From Cryptomeria japonica (taxonomy: Eukaryota; Streptophyta; Pinopsida; Cupressales; Cupressaceae): 64,000 nucleotides of DNA. Positions 36,353-48,200 of the stretch are shown here, one piece after another (positions within the stretch are counted from its first letter, which is position 1; each line of letters opens with the position of its first letter). Position numbers and translations under genes: made by a program. The notes beneath the pieces are model-generated. The model was given only the letters and a program-made list of their open reading frames with translations. It did no database searches and had not been told where the DNA came from. Location: the NCBI RefSeq assembly GCF_030272615.1, contig NC_081408.1, positions 201,398,341 to 201,462,340 on the forward strand, in the 5' to 3' direction.

Positions 36353-39300
36353 TTACAAGCTCTTTTCGGCCTCTGCAGTTTCTTCAACAAGTTGTTCAGT
36401 TGCAACCTCTTCTACCTTTTCAGGGGTGCTCTCCAACTGTTCCAGATCATGGGTGGTATATTTAGTTGTCCACTCACCATACACCTCTTCTGTCGGCCAT
36501 GAGAAATTAATCACTTTATCTTTAGTTTTAGTCAACCTTTTCCAAGAATTTCTCATTTTGTTGACTTCTGAATTAAGAAAACCATAATGTGACTTAATTT
36601 TCTCTATCTCTTGTATTGTCAAAACAAAGAAAGAAGCATCATCTAGATCAATAATTCCTTTAACTCTCGTTGACAATTTAGCTTCTATCTCCTTAAGCCA
36701 TATTTGTTTGTCCTTTAATTGATCTGGGCTAGCAAAAACTCCTGGGAGCAACTCAAAAACTTGATCAATGTACTCCTTTTTGCACAAATTTACCTTCCTA
36801 TCAACATTATCCACTTCTGCTGCTAACTGTACTAAGACTTTAGCGACATCAAAAGTGGATTTAATGATGGGATTGGCCCTTGCTTCATCATAGGATACAC
36901 ACATAAACTCTAAATCTTGCTGCCTAGGCCTCCATTTGTCAAAAATAGGTGTCAAAATGGCCTTGTCTCTCCTGAGCTCATTCCATATATCCATAATTTT
37001 ACTACATTGTTGTAGAGAAATGAGGCATTTATTGTATCTACAAAACTAGAAATTGTAGCTCTTACTCTCTCCTCATACTTCTTTGCATATAAGGCCGGAG
37101 CCTGTTTCAAGTTTTCTAATTCTTGAGGAGCAATTTCAACCATTTGAGAGCTGGAGGGTGCTGGAGATGGTGGAAACTCAATGATAGGGCTAGTAGGTGG
37201 AGGTCTTGCAAGAGAAGAGGAGATCATCAGTGTTGAAGACTCACCTTGATAGTGTTGTCCAGTCAACTGGCTCTGCAGCTTGGCAATGATGCTATCCTTA
37301 CCTCTTACCTCCTCCTTGGCATTGTTATATGCCTTCAAAACTATTTCCAACTTGACTTGGAGGGCCTCTTTCTCTTTGGCTTCCTTCTCTGCTACTACAA
37401 CACTGAATTTTGTAGTCTCTAACATAGTGCTAGCAGCTTCCACTAACCCTGTACTCTGCACTCTCTTCACCATCATCCCACCAAAGTAACATGACCCTGG
37501 GGTGTCTTTGCTTTTCTTACTCTCATTTCTCTTGAGAGACCACATGACGAGTGTAGCATTGTCCTTATTGAAAGTAATCCCCTCCATGGGTTTAGTCTCT
37601 TTTCTCACTGCATCTAGTACCAAGGCATCTGCTATATCCCATTCGGGTAAAATAAGCACTCCAGCTTGTGCTACCATATCTCTTCCCTACTCAGGGGTGA
37701 TGGTTTTGAATTCTTCCATCATCTCTTGCTTTATTTCCTCTTCTACCAGGGCTGGATCTTTATTGGGCTGCTCAGCCTTTCTCTTTTCACATCTAGCATT
37801 ATATTTATCTATGTGTTGTTTCCATATAAACTGCATAAATGCTTCAGATGTGACAAAATTGTTATCAGCTAAGAAGGCATTACTTGCCTGCTTTATCTCA
37901 GGATCCCACTCCTGGCCTTTGAGTTCAGTGGTAGTGATATCCATTTTAGCAGCAATGGGTTCTTCTGGCATTCCTTCCTCCACTTCATCATAAGTGTAGG
38001 CAATTTCCCCTAGGCTACCTAACTGTAGGAGTTGCTCAGCTGCTGCTTGCTCATTTCCTATATGAATAGGGGATTGGGATGGGGAATACAAAGGTGTATC
38101 TGATTGTACTTCTTTCCCCACCCTTTTCTTCCTTGGGCTTTCTTGGATGTCAATGACATCTTGTATCTTCCTCTTTCCTTTGGAGGTAGAGGGCTCCCCT
38201 GTTGTAGGCATCAGCACACTATAACTAGATTTCTTATGCAGTGTATAGTCACCATGAGGGATTGCTTTGTTGGAAGCTAACCTACTTAGGATCATTCTTG
38301 CCTTCTCAGGGTTGCTTTTGATTACAACTTCCCTCTTCTCCTTCAGGGTCTGCATCACATCTTCAAAGCAAATGATCAAAAACTTTATTTTCTCCTCTAG
38401 TGGGAAAAAGCTAGACAATGGGTCATAGCTGGCATCAAACCGATGCACAAAATCCAAGGCTTTCTTATAAGCCACCCACTTTTCTTTCCTTAGCTCTTGC
38501 TCATCTAGATCAAACTCATTTCTGATGAGGTCTTCAGGAAACTGGAATTGATGAGGCCTACCTCTGCATGCTACCTTCTTTCTAAACATACCGTTGAAGA
38601 AGTCTTCTGGATTAGCACACCTAGACACTATAGTGGACAAATGATAAGGCTTGAGGAAATCCTCAAAGCAATTCCAGCCTCCTTTTGTTATTACAAATTG
38701 GTGAGCTATGGTAGCTGCAGGGAAAATAGTCCCTTTACCCCTGCCTGTCAACTCTGCCTCTTGTAAGCCACCAATTTGTCTAAGGATCTCTGCGATTCCC
38801 ACTTTGAGAGGGACTTGGTAAGGTAGCAAAAATGGGGTGCCTCTGAAACCAAACACTCCGAAAACTGTAGAGACTGGATACAAATAAATGTCACCCTAGT
38901 TATGAACAATTTTTATGTTCTCTGTGAATTCTTTTGGTCTTATGAATTCTAGAAGAACTTTGGGGATTCTTGGGTTCTGAGAGGAGAGGAGAGTCCTTAT
39001 TTTGGATGCAAAATATTTATCAAACTTCAAAAAACTGGCATCCTCTCTATCCCATGACAACACAGTACTCCATAATTGTACCGGCATTTTTTCTCCTTCT
39101 TTCTCCTTAACAAGGTCCAGTCCACTGGCAAAGTAATCACCACCTTTGAAGAGAAAAAGATGCATCAGGAGTGAGTACCATCCAGAAGGCCTATCCACCT
39201 TTCCATTCTTGATTCCTATTAACCCTCCATGAATAGCATCAGCAATGAAAGAGGCATAATCAAATGTAATTGCGAGAGAAGGATTCAAAATCTGAGCAAT

Positions 39301-39993
39301 CATTAACAAGTAATGATTTGGCATATTTGCTTCAGCATCTTCTCCCAAAACATGGCAAAGTGCCCAATACATTCCTTTAGCTCTGAGGGTGAACATACTT
39401 AGTGAAAAGGGCTCTTGTGTGTTGGGTCCTACAACTGTTAACCCTCCTATCTTCACAAAAAACTCCTTGAGAGACCCGTTCTTGAGATGACTCCTCTGTG
39501 CACCGTAAATTTGGGCTAATGCTGTGAAATTTATAGGTTCTAGAAGATTGGTGAACTCATTAAGCCCAAAAGCTTTCCTGAATTCTTCAGCATTAATCTT
39601 AACAAGGGTTTTCCCATTTATATCCCGAATGCTTCTTGTGACTAGATCATAGTTGAGCGCAATTTGGGTCAACAGATCTATGTCCATGAATACCCCTGGG
39701 ACTACTAATTTCCCGACATCTAATTCTGAGATACTATTTTGCGGGGTAGGAGAATTTCTCATTCCGAATCCAACTTTAAACAACCCCAACCCAGACAATC
39801 CAACCTGTGGGTCTCTCAACCAATTACCCTTGTCATATAGTCCTTCTCCTATCTTTAAACGGGGAGCCTTGGGCACTAATTATTTTGCCTTTGATGCCTG
39901 ATTAGTTGACAACATCAACTGTTCTAAAAAATCATCACAGACACTCCTTTCTGAATAGTTAACTTTGCCAGAAAATTCTCTTTTAGGAGCCAT
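36353..39993 (-). pseudogene. Element X ORF, unknown protein (~1,210 codons)
   Basis: The frame opens at an ATG (39993; MAPKREFSGK). It is broken by only three stops (39880-39882, 38896-38898, 37687-37689) and one frameshift near 36990, and ends at 36353. Layout: an N-terminal globular part of about 320 residues with hydrophobic helices (FMDIDLLTQIALNYDLVTRS, SGWYSLLMHLFLFKGG); a second globular part (FVITKGGWNCFEDFLKPYHL); a basic patch RKKRVGKEV; acidic helices; a coiled coil (AEKEAKEKEALQVKLE, about 37400-37270); a Pro/Ser-rich spacer (PPPTSPIIEFPPSP); and a helical, acidic C-terminus (EEVATEQLVEETAEAEK). The N-terminal half loosely recalls plant-mobile-domain-like proteins found in plant transposons; this is a weak impression. 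Homologous to X2 at 63261-64000. No nucleic-acid polymerase or nuclease motif seen. Confidence 0.75.
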
Positions 39994-40407
39994 TTTGAAA
40001 ACGTAAGAAATGAATACCACTCTTAAACAATTCTGTGACAAATCAATTATCTTATCTAAAACACTACACAGGAATTGCTACACAAGAATACAAGAGAACC
40101 TGTTCTTCACTTGAAGGAATTTTCTCTGCAACTGAACCGACTTGCTCTGTACCTGAAGAAAATAACTCTGCATCTGCTCTTCTACAAAATTCTTTAAAAG
40201 ATATCTTTACCCGGTTGATAGGAAATCAAATATTGTACTCAAGGCCTTAACTACAACATTGATTTTGCATGCTTCGGCTGTCCCTTCAAAATTGAATTCA
40301 TACGAGAATTCATATTTTTTGCTCCAATGGGTCACAACATTCCTGCAAGTGTTTCATTTTGCTCTTTCACAACTTCACGAAGCATAACTATCGGGCAGCT
40401 TGGTCCT

Positions 40408-41450
40408 GCGAAATAGTGTCAACCGTTTGATCAAAAGAAACTTGATCGAGCATTAGATTAACTATCAACTTTGGCTCCGCACCGGGTCCCGCTTCTCTAT
40501 TGGCTATATGATACCACTTGGCACCCAACCATTGGCCTTGATATTTCCTTCGCATTCAACTTAACGCTGGCCATGTGTCTTTCCTTTATACCGCCGGTTC
40601 CACCTTGGCAGGCCCACAACTTTCTTCTAAGACCACGTGTCGCTAGACACGTGGATGACTCTCATTCACTCTCACTATTTCGCGGGGTATAAATAACGAG
40701 CATCTTACCCTTGCAAAATAGCATGGGCCATTGGATCATCTGTTAATTTGATCGGCATTTTAATCATCTGAAAAGGCTTTCGGGAGGGGTGGGCCCATTG
40801 ACTCACTATGAACACCTGGCATCCAGTCATCTGCAGCGCTGACATGTCACTTTTTTATATGCCGAAAGAAAACCACAGGACCCCAACAAACTCTTGACAG
40901 CTGTATCCGCTCGGTCCTCCATCATGACACGTGGACGGCTCTCATTCACTCTCGCTATTTTGTGGGGTATAAAGAACGAGCATCTTACCCCTGTGAAATA
41001 GCGTGGGCCATCGGATCATCTATTAAGTTGATCAGTATTTAATCATCTGAAAAGGCTTTCAGGAGGGGTGGGCCCACTGACTCACTGTGAACACCTGGCA
41101 TCCAGTCACCTTCAGAGCTGACTTGTCACTTTGTTATTTGCCGAGAGAAAGCCACTGGGCCACAATTTATTCTTGACAGCTATACCCGCCAGGTCATCTC
41201 TTGACTGCGACCTGACTCACCTCTGGGGCCCACATTTTAGCCTTTAATCCTGACCCACTGACTGTTGTGACTTGTGCCGCATGCCGCCATTCTACTCGCT
41301 ATCATCAACCAGCTGGACCGCCTATGTGGCATGCCATGTCATTTTCGCAACTTCGCTGATTTTAAATTACGCGCAACTTCGCCTAGCGAAATAATGCAAG
41401 CCGTGGATCCACCCGCGAGATGCGCACTAGTTACTGGGCCCGACATCTTT
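40408..41450. repeat. Tandem ~280-base subrepeats with G-boxes in element X
   Basis: The two best copies are 40646-40925 and 40926-41205, exactly 280 bases apart. They share GACACGTGG, CTCTCATTCACTCTC, GGGGTATAAA, AACGAGCATCTTACCC and GGAGGGGTGGGCCCA. More diverged units are anchored by GCGAAATA-type phrases near 40408 and 41386. Each good copy has an ABRE-like G-box about 33 bases upstream of a TATA-like TATAAATA or TATAAAG on the plus strand (40688 and 40968), that is, pointing away from the X ORF. Confidence 0.75.
40633..40654. promoter_or_regulatory. Perfect double G-box palindrome
   Basis: CCACGTGTC, four loop bases, then GACACGTGG: a perfect inverted repeat containing two CACGTG cores. 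CACGTG(G/T)C is the known binding core for bZIP and bHLH factors, including ABA-responsive bZIPs. Function here is inferred only. Confidence 0.6.
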
Positions 41451-41745
41451 AGGAGAAAAACATATGAGGCATAAATTTTTTGATTAATTAACATGACCGC
41501 CTAGGCAAACAGCAAGGGGGAACACTTCCTATGACCCCATGACCCATTACTTAAGTGAATAAAGTAACGAAAGATTAGAAACCAGAGGGTTGAAAACAAA
41601 CACAAGAGGGTCTAAAATCAAAAACTCTTAAACCCTTTAGGTCTAGAACAAAGCTGAAGCATTTGAAACTGCACCCTATTCAAAATTTCAACAAACCATA
41701 GCCAACCATGGGAAAAGAAAAGCCCATTTTTAATCAGTGATAACA

Positions 41746-41966
41746 AAATGTGTAAACAATAGTACTAATAGCTTCTCTCTAGTAAATCTTCAGAACATTT
41801 CCTTCGATCATAATAGTCCTTGTAGCATCCAAAATAGGTCTATTCTTCCTCTCAACAACTGCATTCTTTTAAGGGGTTCTATGAGCAGATAATTGCCTTC
41901 TAATCACATACTTTTCACAGAATGAATTGAACTCACCAGAACAAAATTCTCCACCTCTATCAAATC
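41746..41966 (-). pseudogene. Copia-A integrase core fragment between X and S2
   Basis: The minus strand carries the second half of the integrase core: FDRGGEFCSGEF (second catalytic Asp in the usual RSD/RFD position), then a damaged PQQN-type motif, VVERKNRPI with the third catalytic acid, and REAISTIVYT at the X junction. One stop in the Trp position (IY*REA). Confidence 0.85.
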
Positions 41967-42737
41967 TAAAGCAGTCACCGGTGAGGAGGGACCTCAAAGA
42001 AATCAATCTGGACTAGTCAGCAAGAGTAAGCACAATGAAAACACATAGATATGATGCAGGCGATGCATAACAGATAGTTTAATTGCATGAATTTTGATTA
42101 CATCCAACTAGTAACAATGGGGTTACAACATACCAACACACAGTCCTAGTAGAATAGGTCACAACTGAGGCCTTAAATTGAAATATCTAGCTTCTAGGAA
42201 CAATCTATCTATCTGATACTCTAATTGATTCTAATTGATAACATTCTAAAGAGTGATTACAAATATATATATATTGATCCAAAGGATCCAGTCGGCCCAA
42301 AAGGGATAAAAAACCCGAAGAACAAGACCTAACATGCAAAATGAACAAGGTCGGCCTCCGCCAAGATATTCCTACAAAAAATCCAAAGGATGAAATGTAG
42401 ATCACAGGAAAAGGTCGATCACACACCAAGGAATATCAAAATCAATACTCAAGGCTTGGCAAGCTTCAGAATGGGTTCCAGTAGATCACCAGAATAGGTC
42501 TTAAGCAACCAGTAACAAGAAACTATCATGAAAAATTGTAGCGATATCTTGTTGATAAGTGATCCAAATAAGATGTGGTTTGAAAGAGAGAAAGATGATC
42601 AAGTCTTCAAGTAGAATCCAACTCCACAGGATCCAGTGAGCCAATACCAGGACACACAAAAAGGAAAACTGAAACTACAAATGAAATAGAAAGGAAAATG
42701 TTTTTGGTTGATGTGAACCAGGGATGTTCCTGCATTA
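41967..42737 (-). mobile_element. S2: solo LTR of the gypsy-2 family
   Basis: A 771-base solo LTR flanked by AAATC (41962-41966 and 42738-42742). On the minus strand it starts TAATGCAGGAACATCC and ends CTGCTTTA. The gypsy-2 LTRs show TGATGCAGG and GCTTCA, so both terminal dinucleotides here have become TA by transitions. It aligns with 44378-45174 along its length. It sits in the Copia-A integrase core, whose frame leaves and resumes at the duplicated pentamer. Confidence 0.9.
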
Positions 42738-44377
42738 AAATCTCAGACACTTAAGCTTCAATCCAGAATCAGTCTCAACCTTAGCTTTGAATATGTTGAA
42801 TTTATCAAATGCTTTTGATTTCTCCTTCAAAAAGACAACCCACATTATCCTAGAATAATCATCAATTAATAGCATAAAATATCTACTGCCCTGCACACTT
42901 CTAATATTAGTAGGTCCACATAGGTCAGTATGCATGTGATCTAGCAATCCATCTGATGTATATTGTTTTCTCTTGGAACAAATCCTTGTTTTCTTACCCA
43001 ACTAACATTCCTTACATATCGGATTGGTAGGCTTAACAATCTTAGGCAAATCTCTAACAACATGTGTAGAACAAATCTTAATCATTGAATAAAAATTTAT
43101 ATGAAACATTCTCCTATGCCACAACCAACTCTCATCTATCTAAGCAATCAAAAAAAATTTCTCACCAATATTCAAATGAAAAATGTTACCTTCAGTCTTA
43201 GTTCCAGATACAATCTCTATATCGAAGGCATTTAAGATCTTGCATTTTCCATCCTTGAATTGTAGATCATAACCTTTATCAACCATCTATCCAACACTCA
43301 AAAGATTATTTTTCAAACCTTCAACATACAAGACATCATTAGTTTTATTCTTACTATCAAAAGAAATAGAACCTCTCCCACGGATCATAGAGGCTTTTTC
43401 ATCTCTAAATATAACTATTCCACCATCATATCTCTCCATACTCACAAATTTGCTTTTATCACCGGTCATATGATGTGAACAACCACTGTTAATCACCCAT
43501 TCATCTTTCTCTTCAACTTTAGCAACTAAAACTTTCTCCTCAATAGTACAGCTAGTGGAATCAACAGGTATAGGTTCATCTTCATTAATGGCAAGGAATA
43601 AAAATTCATCTCCTTCTGATTCTTCATCTGTAATACCTTCATCAGCAACATAGTAACAATTCTTCTGATTTCTATACTTCTACTTAGGCTTATGAGGCTT
43701 GTCCTACTTGTCATGCTTGTCATATGTAACATTCCTATCATTCTTATTAAACTTATCATATCTATCATACTTAGCCATTCTCTCTATGAATTTTGAAGCA
43801 AAATGTCCTATCTTATTACAAGAGAAACATTTCAAAGGCAACTTTCCATCATACTTACCTGCACCTTTAGGAAATCTCCAGGCAATCAGTGCTTTAAGTT
43901 CATCCAACTCCCTTTCTTTCTCTTCCATATCTCTCCTCTCTCTCTCTCTCTCATATCTGGATATTCTGCACTCATCGGGATCATATTTCTTCTTATTGGA
44001 TACAGATGCAGATGCTCTAAATGCAGTCTCATATTTTCCATGTGATTCTCCAAATTCACTCAGCTCAAATGCAACAAGTTTGCCAACCAACATATCTCTT
44101 TTCATTGTAGTCACACTCTAGATCTCATCAATAGAAACAACCTTATGTTTATAGGTAGGAGGAAAAGATCTTAGCACCTTAGAAACAATTTCATCTTCTT
44201 CAATGGTTCCATCGACACATCTGATACCTAGGACAAGATCATTCACCTTAGCCATGAAAGAGTGTATGTTCTCATCATCACCCATCTTCAATGTCCCTTA
44301 CTTTCCTATCAAACTCTACAACTTAGAAACCTTCACTTGTTTATCATGTTCATATAGAATCTCAAGCTTCACCCAAA
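42738..44377 (-). pseudogene. Copia-A gag C-part, protease and integrase N-part
   Basis: From gypsy-2 leftward: UBN2-type gag (IWVKLEILYEHD near 44365, LRSFPPTYKHKV near 44160); a charged region and knuckle CFSCNKIGHFASKF near 43830 (last Cys replaced by Phe); protease WVINSGCSHHMTGD near 43490 with the catalytic Asp replaced by Asn; GAG-pre-integrase; and the integrase core start LLDHMHTDLCGP near 42940 and DDYSRIMWVVFLKEK. Several stops. The protease change alone would block maturation. Confidence 0.85.
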
Positions 44378-45174
44378 TGATATAGGACCATCCCTGATTC
44401 ACAACAATCTTGCATCAACCAAAAGCATTTTCCTTTCTGTTTCATTTGCAGTTTTAGTTTTCCTATTTGTGTGTCCCGGTTTTGGCTCACCAGATCCTGT
44501 GGAGTTGGATTCTACTTAAATACTTGATCATATTTCTTTCTTTTAGACCACATCTCATTTGGATCACTTACCGACAAGATACCACTACCTATTTTCATGA
44601 CAATTTCTTGTTACTGGTTTTTCCTTTGTTACTGATCGCCTGAGACCTATTTTGGTGATCTACTGAAACTGATTCTGAAGCTCGTGGAGCCTTGAGAATT
44701 GATTTCAATTTTCCTTGATGTGTGGCCGACCATTTTCCCATGATCTACATTTCATCCTTTGGATTTTCCAAAGGAATCTCTTGGCAAAGGTTAACCTTGT
44801 TCATTTTGCACATTAGGTCTTGTTATGCGGGTTTTTGATCCCTGTTGGGCTGACTGGATCCTTTGGATCGGTATATATTTGTAATCATGCTTTAGAATCT
44901 AATAAATTAGAATCAATCAAAGTATTGGATAGATAGACTATGCCTAGAAGCTATATCTTTTGATTCAAGGTTCTGGTTGTGACCTATTCTACCAAGCTTG
45001 TGTGCTAGTATGTTGTAACCCGGTTGTTACTGGTTGGATGTAATCAAATTTCATGCAATAAAACTATCTGTTCTGCATTGCCTCCATCATATATGTGTGT
45101 TTCCATTGAGTTTACTCTTGCTGACCAGTGTGGATTGATCTGCTTGAGGTTCCTCTTCATCGGTGACTGCTTCA
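44378..45174 (+). repeat. 5' LTR of gypsy-2
   Basis: 797 bases from TGATATAGGACCATCC to GACTGCTTCA. It aligns with 49001-49642 for about its first 690 bases and with S2 over its full length. Includes the block GGATCCTTTGGATCGGTATA, likely promoter or U3/R sequence, though no TATA start can be fixed. Confidence 0.85.
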
Positions 45175-45176
45175 AG

Positions 45177-45188
45177 TGGTAATAGAGC
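45177..45188 (+). other. Primer-binding site of gypsy-2, mutated
   Basis: TGGTAATAGAGC two bases after the LTR differs from TGGTATCAGAGC at two positions. Confidence 0.75.
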
Positions 45189-45282
45189 AAAGTTTCATTT
45201 CGGAGGTTGCGTGTCCTAAATTTTGTTGTAGGGTGGTGGATTTCGGATCTGACCTACAATTACAAAGGACTAGAATGAATTT

Positions 45283-48200
45283 ATGGTGCAAAGAGGAATT
45301 AGGAATGGTGGAGATCATGGGAATGCAGACCCTGTTGTGATGGAGATATTGCAAGGAATAGCAACCTGGTTAGAAGCTGTGGAGACAACCTAGTAAAGAA
45401 AATCAAAGTTTATCTCGGTGAATTATCAAGTGGATTTGTTCGAGAAGTTGCAGAACCCGAGACAAAAGGAATCTAGTGTGAAGGAGTACACTGAAGCATT
45501 TTACAAATTGAAAATCAGATCTGGACATGTTGATGATGAATTTGAACAAATTGCAAGATATTTGAACGGAATGCGGATGTCTATACAAGATGAACTCAGT
45601 ATGATCAAATTGGAGAGTGTTGAAGAGGCTTACTAGTATACACTAAAGGTTGAAGAGAAATTGAACAAAAGACATGAGAAGAGACAAAGATGTAGACGTG
45701 GAAGTTATCAAAGGAAGATTTCATGGAGGAAGAGGAACCAGTATAGATCAGAGCAAGGACAAGGAAGTTAGCAAAGAATTTAATTCATACCAGAAGGATG
45801 ATATAAATTTCTACCAGAGGAGAGAACCAGATGGTTACTAGAATGGGAGCTTTGGAAGACAAGATAAGAGGACATTTAGAGGAACTTGTTTTAAGTGTGG
45901 AGGAGAAGGACACCATGCATTCAAATGTAAGAAGATAGAGGCTACCAGAAGAGTAGTAGTGGCTGAAGAAAACCCCACTCGGCCAGACAATAAATCGGAA
46001 GATGGAGAACTATTGATGATGAGGAGAGCTTTGTGTCATATCAAAAGAGATGAAGAGCCCTTGCAAAGAAAGAATTTGTTCAAGACCAGATGTAAGGTAT
46101 CTGGTAAGTGTTGCAAATTTGTTATTGATAGTGGTAGTTCAGATAATCTTGTTTTAGAAGAGATGGTGTATAAGTTGAAATTGGAGAGGTTGAAACACCC
46201 TAAGCCTTATCAGATAGCATGGATTTAGGATGAACATAAGTTGTTAGTAAGTGAACAATGTTTGGTGAAATTAAAAATTGAGAATTATCATGATGAGTTT
46301 TTGTGTGATATTATGCCTATGGATATATGTCATCTTTTGTTAGGTAGACCTTGGCAGTTTGATAGACAAGCAATACATGATGGGAGGAAGAATACTTACA
46401 CTATTGTGGCTAATGGGATGAAGCAAACCTTGTTACCTTTGGATGATCCTTTGAAGAATGAAGTCTATACAAATGCTAGAATCTATTTAGTATATGAAAG
46501 GAAATTCGTGGATGAACTAAGACATGAGAATGTGTGTTTTTCCTTAATTCCTAAGAAGACTGAGAGACCATAACTGGAAGAAGAGCACCCAGAAGAGATA
46601 AGATATTTGCTGACAGAATATGAGGACATCATTTTAGATAATGTAATTGGTGGATTGCCACCTATTAGAAGTATTACTCATTGCATGGACTTGGTTCCCA
46701 GAGCTACTTTGCCTAACAAAGCTACACACTAGTTGACATCGGCAGAGAATGAAGAACTGAATAGACAAGTGCAGGAGTTGTTGAAGAAATGTTTGATTAG
46801 GGAGAGTCTGAGCCCTTGTACAGTACCAGCAGTATTAACACCTGAGAAGAATGGAGAATGAAGGCTGTATACAGATTCAAGAACAATTAATAAGATCATA
46901 GTGAAATACATGTTTCCTTTGCCTAGGATGGATGACATAATGGATTGTTTGAGTGGAGAAAACACTTTACAAAGATAGATTTGAAGAGTGGATATCATCG
47001 GATCAAGATCAAAGAAGGTGATGAGTGGAAGACAACATTTAAGACAAATGAAGGAATATATGAATGGTTGGTGATGCATTTTGGATTGACTAATGCACCA
47101 AGTACTTTCATGAGGCTGATGAATGAGGTATTGAATAAATTATTGAGTAAGTTTGTTATTGTGTATTTTGATGACATTCTAATTTTTAGTAAAACAAAAG
47201 AGGAGCATTTGTTGCAGTTAAGACAAGTTTTATAGAGGTTGAGAGAAGAAAAGTTGTTGACCAATATCAAGAAGTGTACTTTCAAGCCTTGAAGAAATTG
47301 AGACACTACTTGTTGCATAAGAAGTTTGTGTTGTATACAAATCATCAAGCTTTACAATATTTGAATAGTCAGAGTAAGTTGAATCAGAGACATATGAGAT
47401 GGGTAGAATTCTTGCAGAGCTACACCTTTGTGTTGAAGCATAGAAGTGGGAAATCTAACAAAATTGTTGATGCATTGAGTAGGAGAAGGAATTTTCTGAG
47501 AGAGATGAGAGTGACAGTATTAGGTTTTGAAGATTTGAAGACCTTGTATGATGAAGACCTGAATTTTGTAGAACCTTGGTAAGCATGTAGAGAACCGATT
47601 ATGGTTGATAAGAGAAAATGGTTTGATTATTTCATTCAGGATGTGATGTTATTTAGGGGAGTTCAATTGTGCATACCTAAGAGTTCCATGAGAGAGAACC
47701 TAATAAAAGAGAAATATAGTGGAGGTTTAGCTGGACATTTTGGCATTGACAAAATAGTTGCATTGGTGAGTGAGCAGTACTTTTGGCTCCAGATTCATAA
47801 GGATGTTAATATATATGTGTGGAATTGTAGAGTTTGTCAAGTTGCAAAAGGTAGTACTTAGAATGTGGGATTGTATAAACCTTTAACAGTATCGGTAAGA
47901 CCTTGGGAGGATATAAGCATGGATTTTGTACTTGGATTGCCTAAGACACCGAGAGGGAATGATTCTATATTTGTGGTAGTGGATAGATTTTCAAAGATGG
48001 CTCATTTCATACCTTGTAAGAAGACATCAAATGCATTACATGTAGCAGACCTATTTTTCAAGGAAGTAGTGAGATTGCATGGATTACCTAAGAGCATAGT
48101 TTCCGACAAAGACACTAATTTTGTTGGCTATTTTTGGAGAACACTTTGGAAGAGGATGAAGATAGATTTGAAGTTTAGTTCTACTTTTCATCCACAAACT

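Larger units (their letters stand above)
35408..41745 (-). mobile_element. Element X: unclassified 6.3-kb insertion with one large ORF
   Basis: X interrupts the Copia-A integrase. The host bases GAATG (35403-35407) and AAATG (41746-41750) flank it, a 5-bp duplication with one mismatch, and the insertion then has TG...CA ends (TGTTGTC... and ...GATAACA on the plus strand). A longer exact repeat AATGTGT also straddles the edges, so the boundary is uncertain by 1-3 bases. A second copy starts at 62362 with the same terminus (TGTTGGTCTCAAATTCTGAT), which supports a real element end. It has one ORF of about 1,210 codons, a 940-base 3' region and a 1.75-kb 5' region with subrepeats. I find no LTR pair, primer site, RT, integrase or transposase motif. 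It could be a non-autonomous LTR derivative whose LTRs have diverged, or a different class. Confidence 0.7.
39994..41745 (-). other. Element X 5' region with regulatory-looking subrepeats
   Basis: The 1.75 kb upstream of the X ORF has no coding frame of note. From about 40380 to 41450 it is less AT-rich than its surroundings and built from diverged tandem units (separate entry). From 41451 to 41745 it is AT-rich and ends at the element terminus. I could not find an initiator-Met primer site here, which argues against a standard retroelement leader. Confidence 0.6.

Noticed and set aside
40646-41205. G-box and TATA copies as promoters of a host gene
   Set aside because: No gene follows on the plus strand; the sequence repeats in tandem inside element X.
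35404-41753. Element X as a hAT or Mutator-like DNA transposon
   Set aside because: The exact repeat at its edges is 7 bp (AATGTGT), neither 8 nor 9, terminal inverted repeats are weak, and no transposase motif is visible. TG...CA with 5 bp fits better, though this is not certain.
43699-44121. 140-codon plus-strand frame opposite Copia-A gag
   Set aside because: Hydrophobic antisense shadow of the charged gag region; no independent support.
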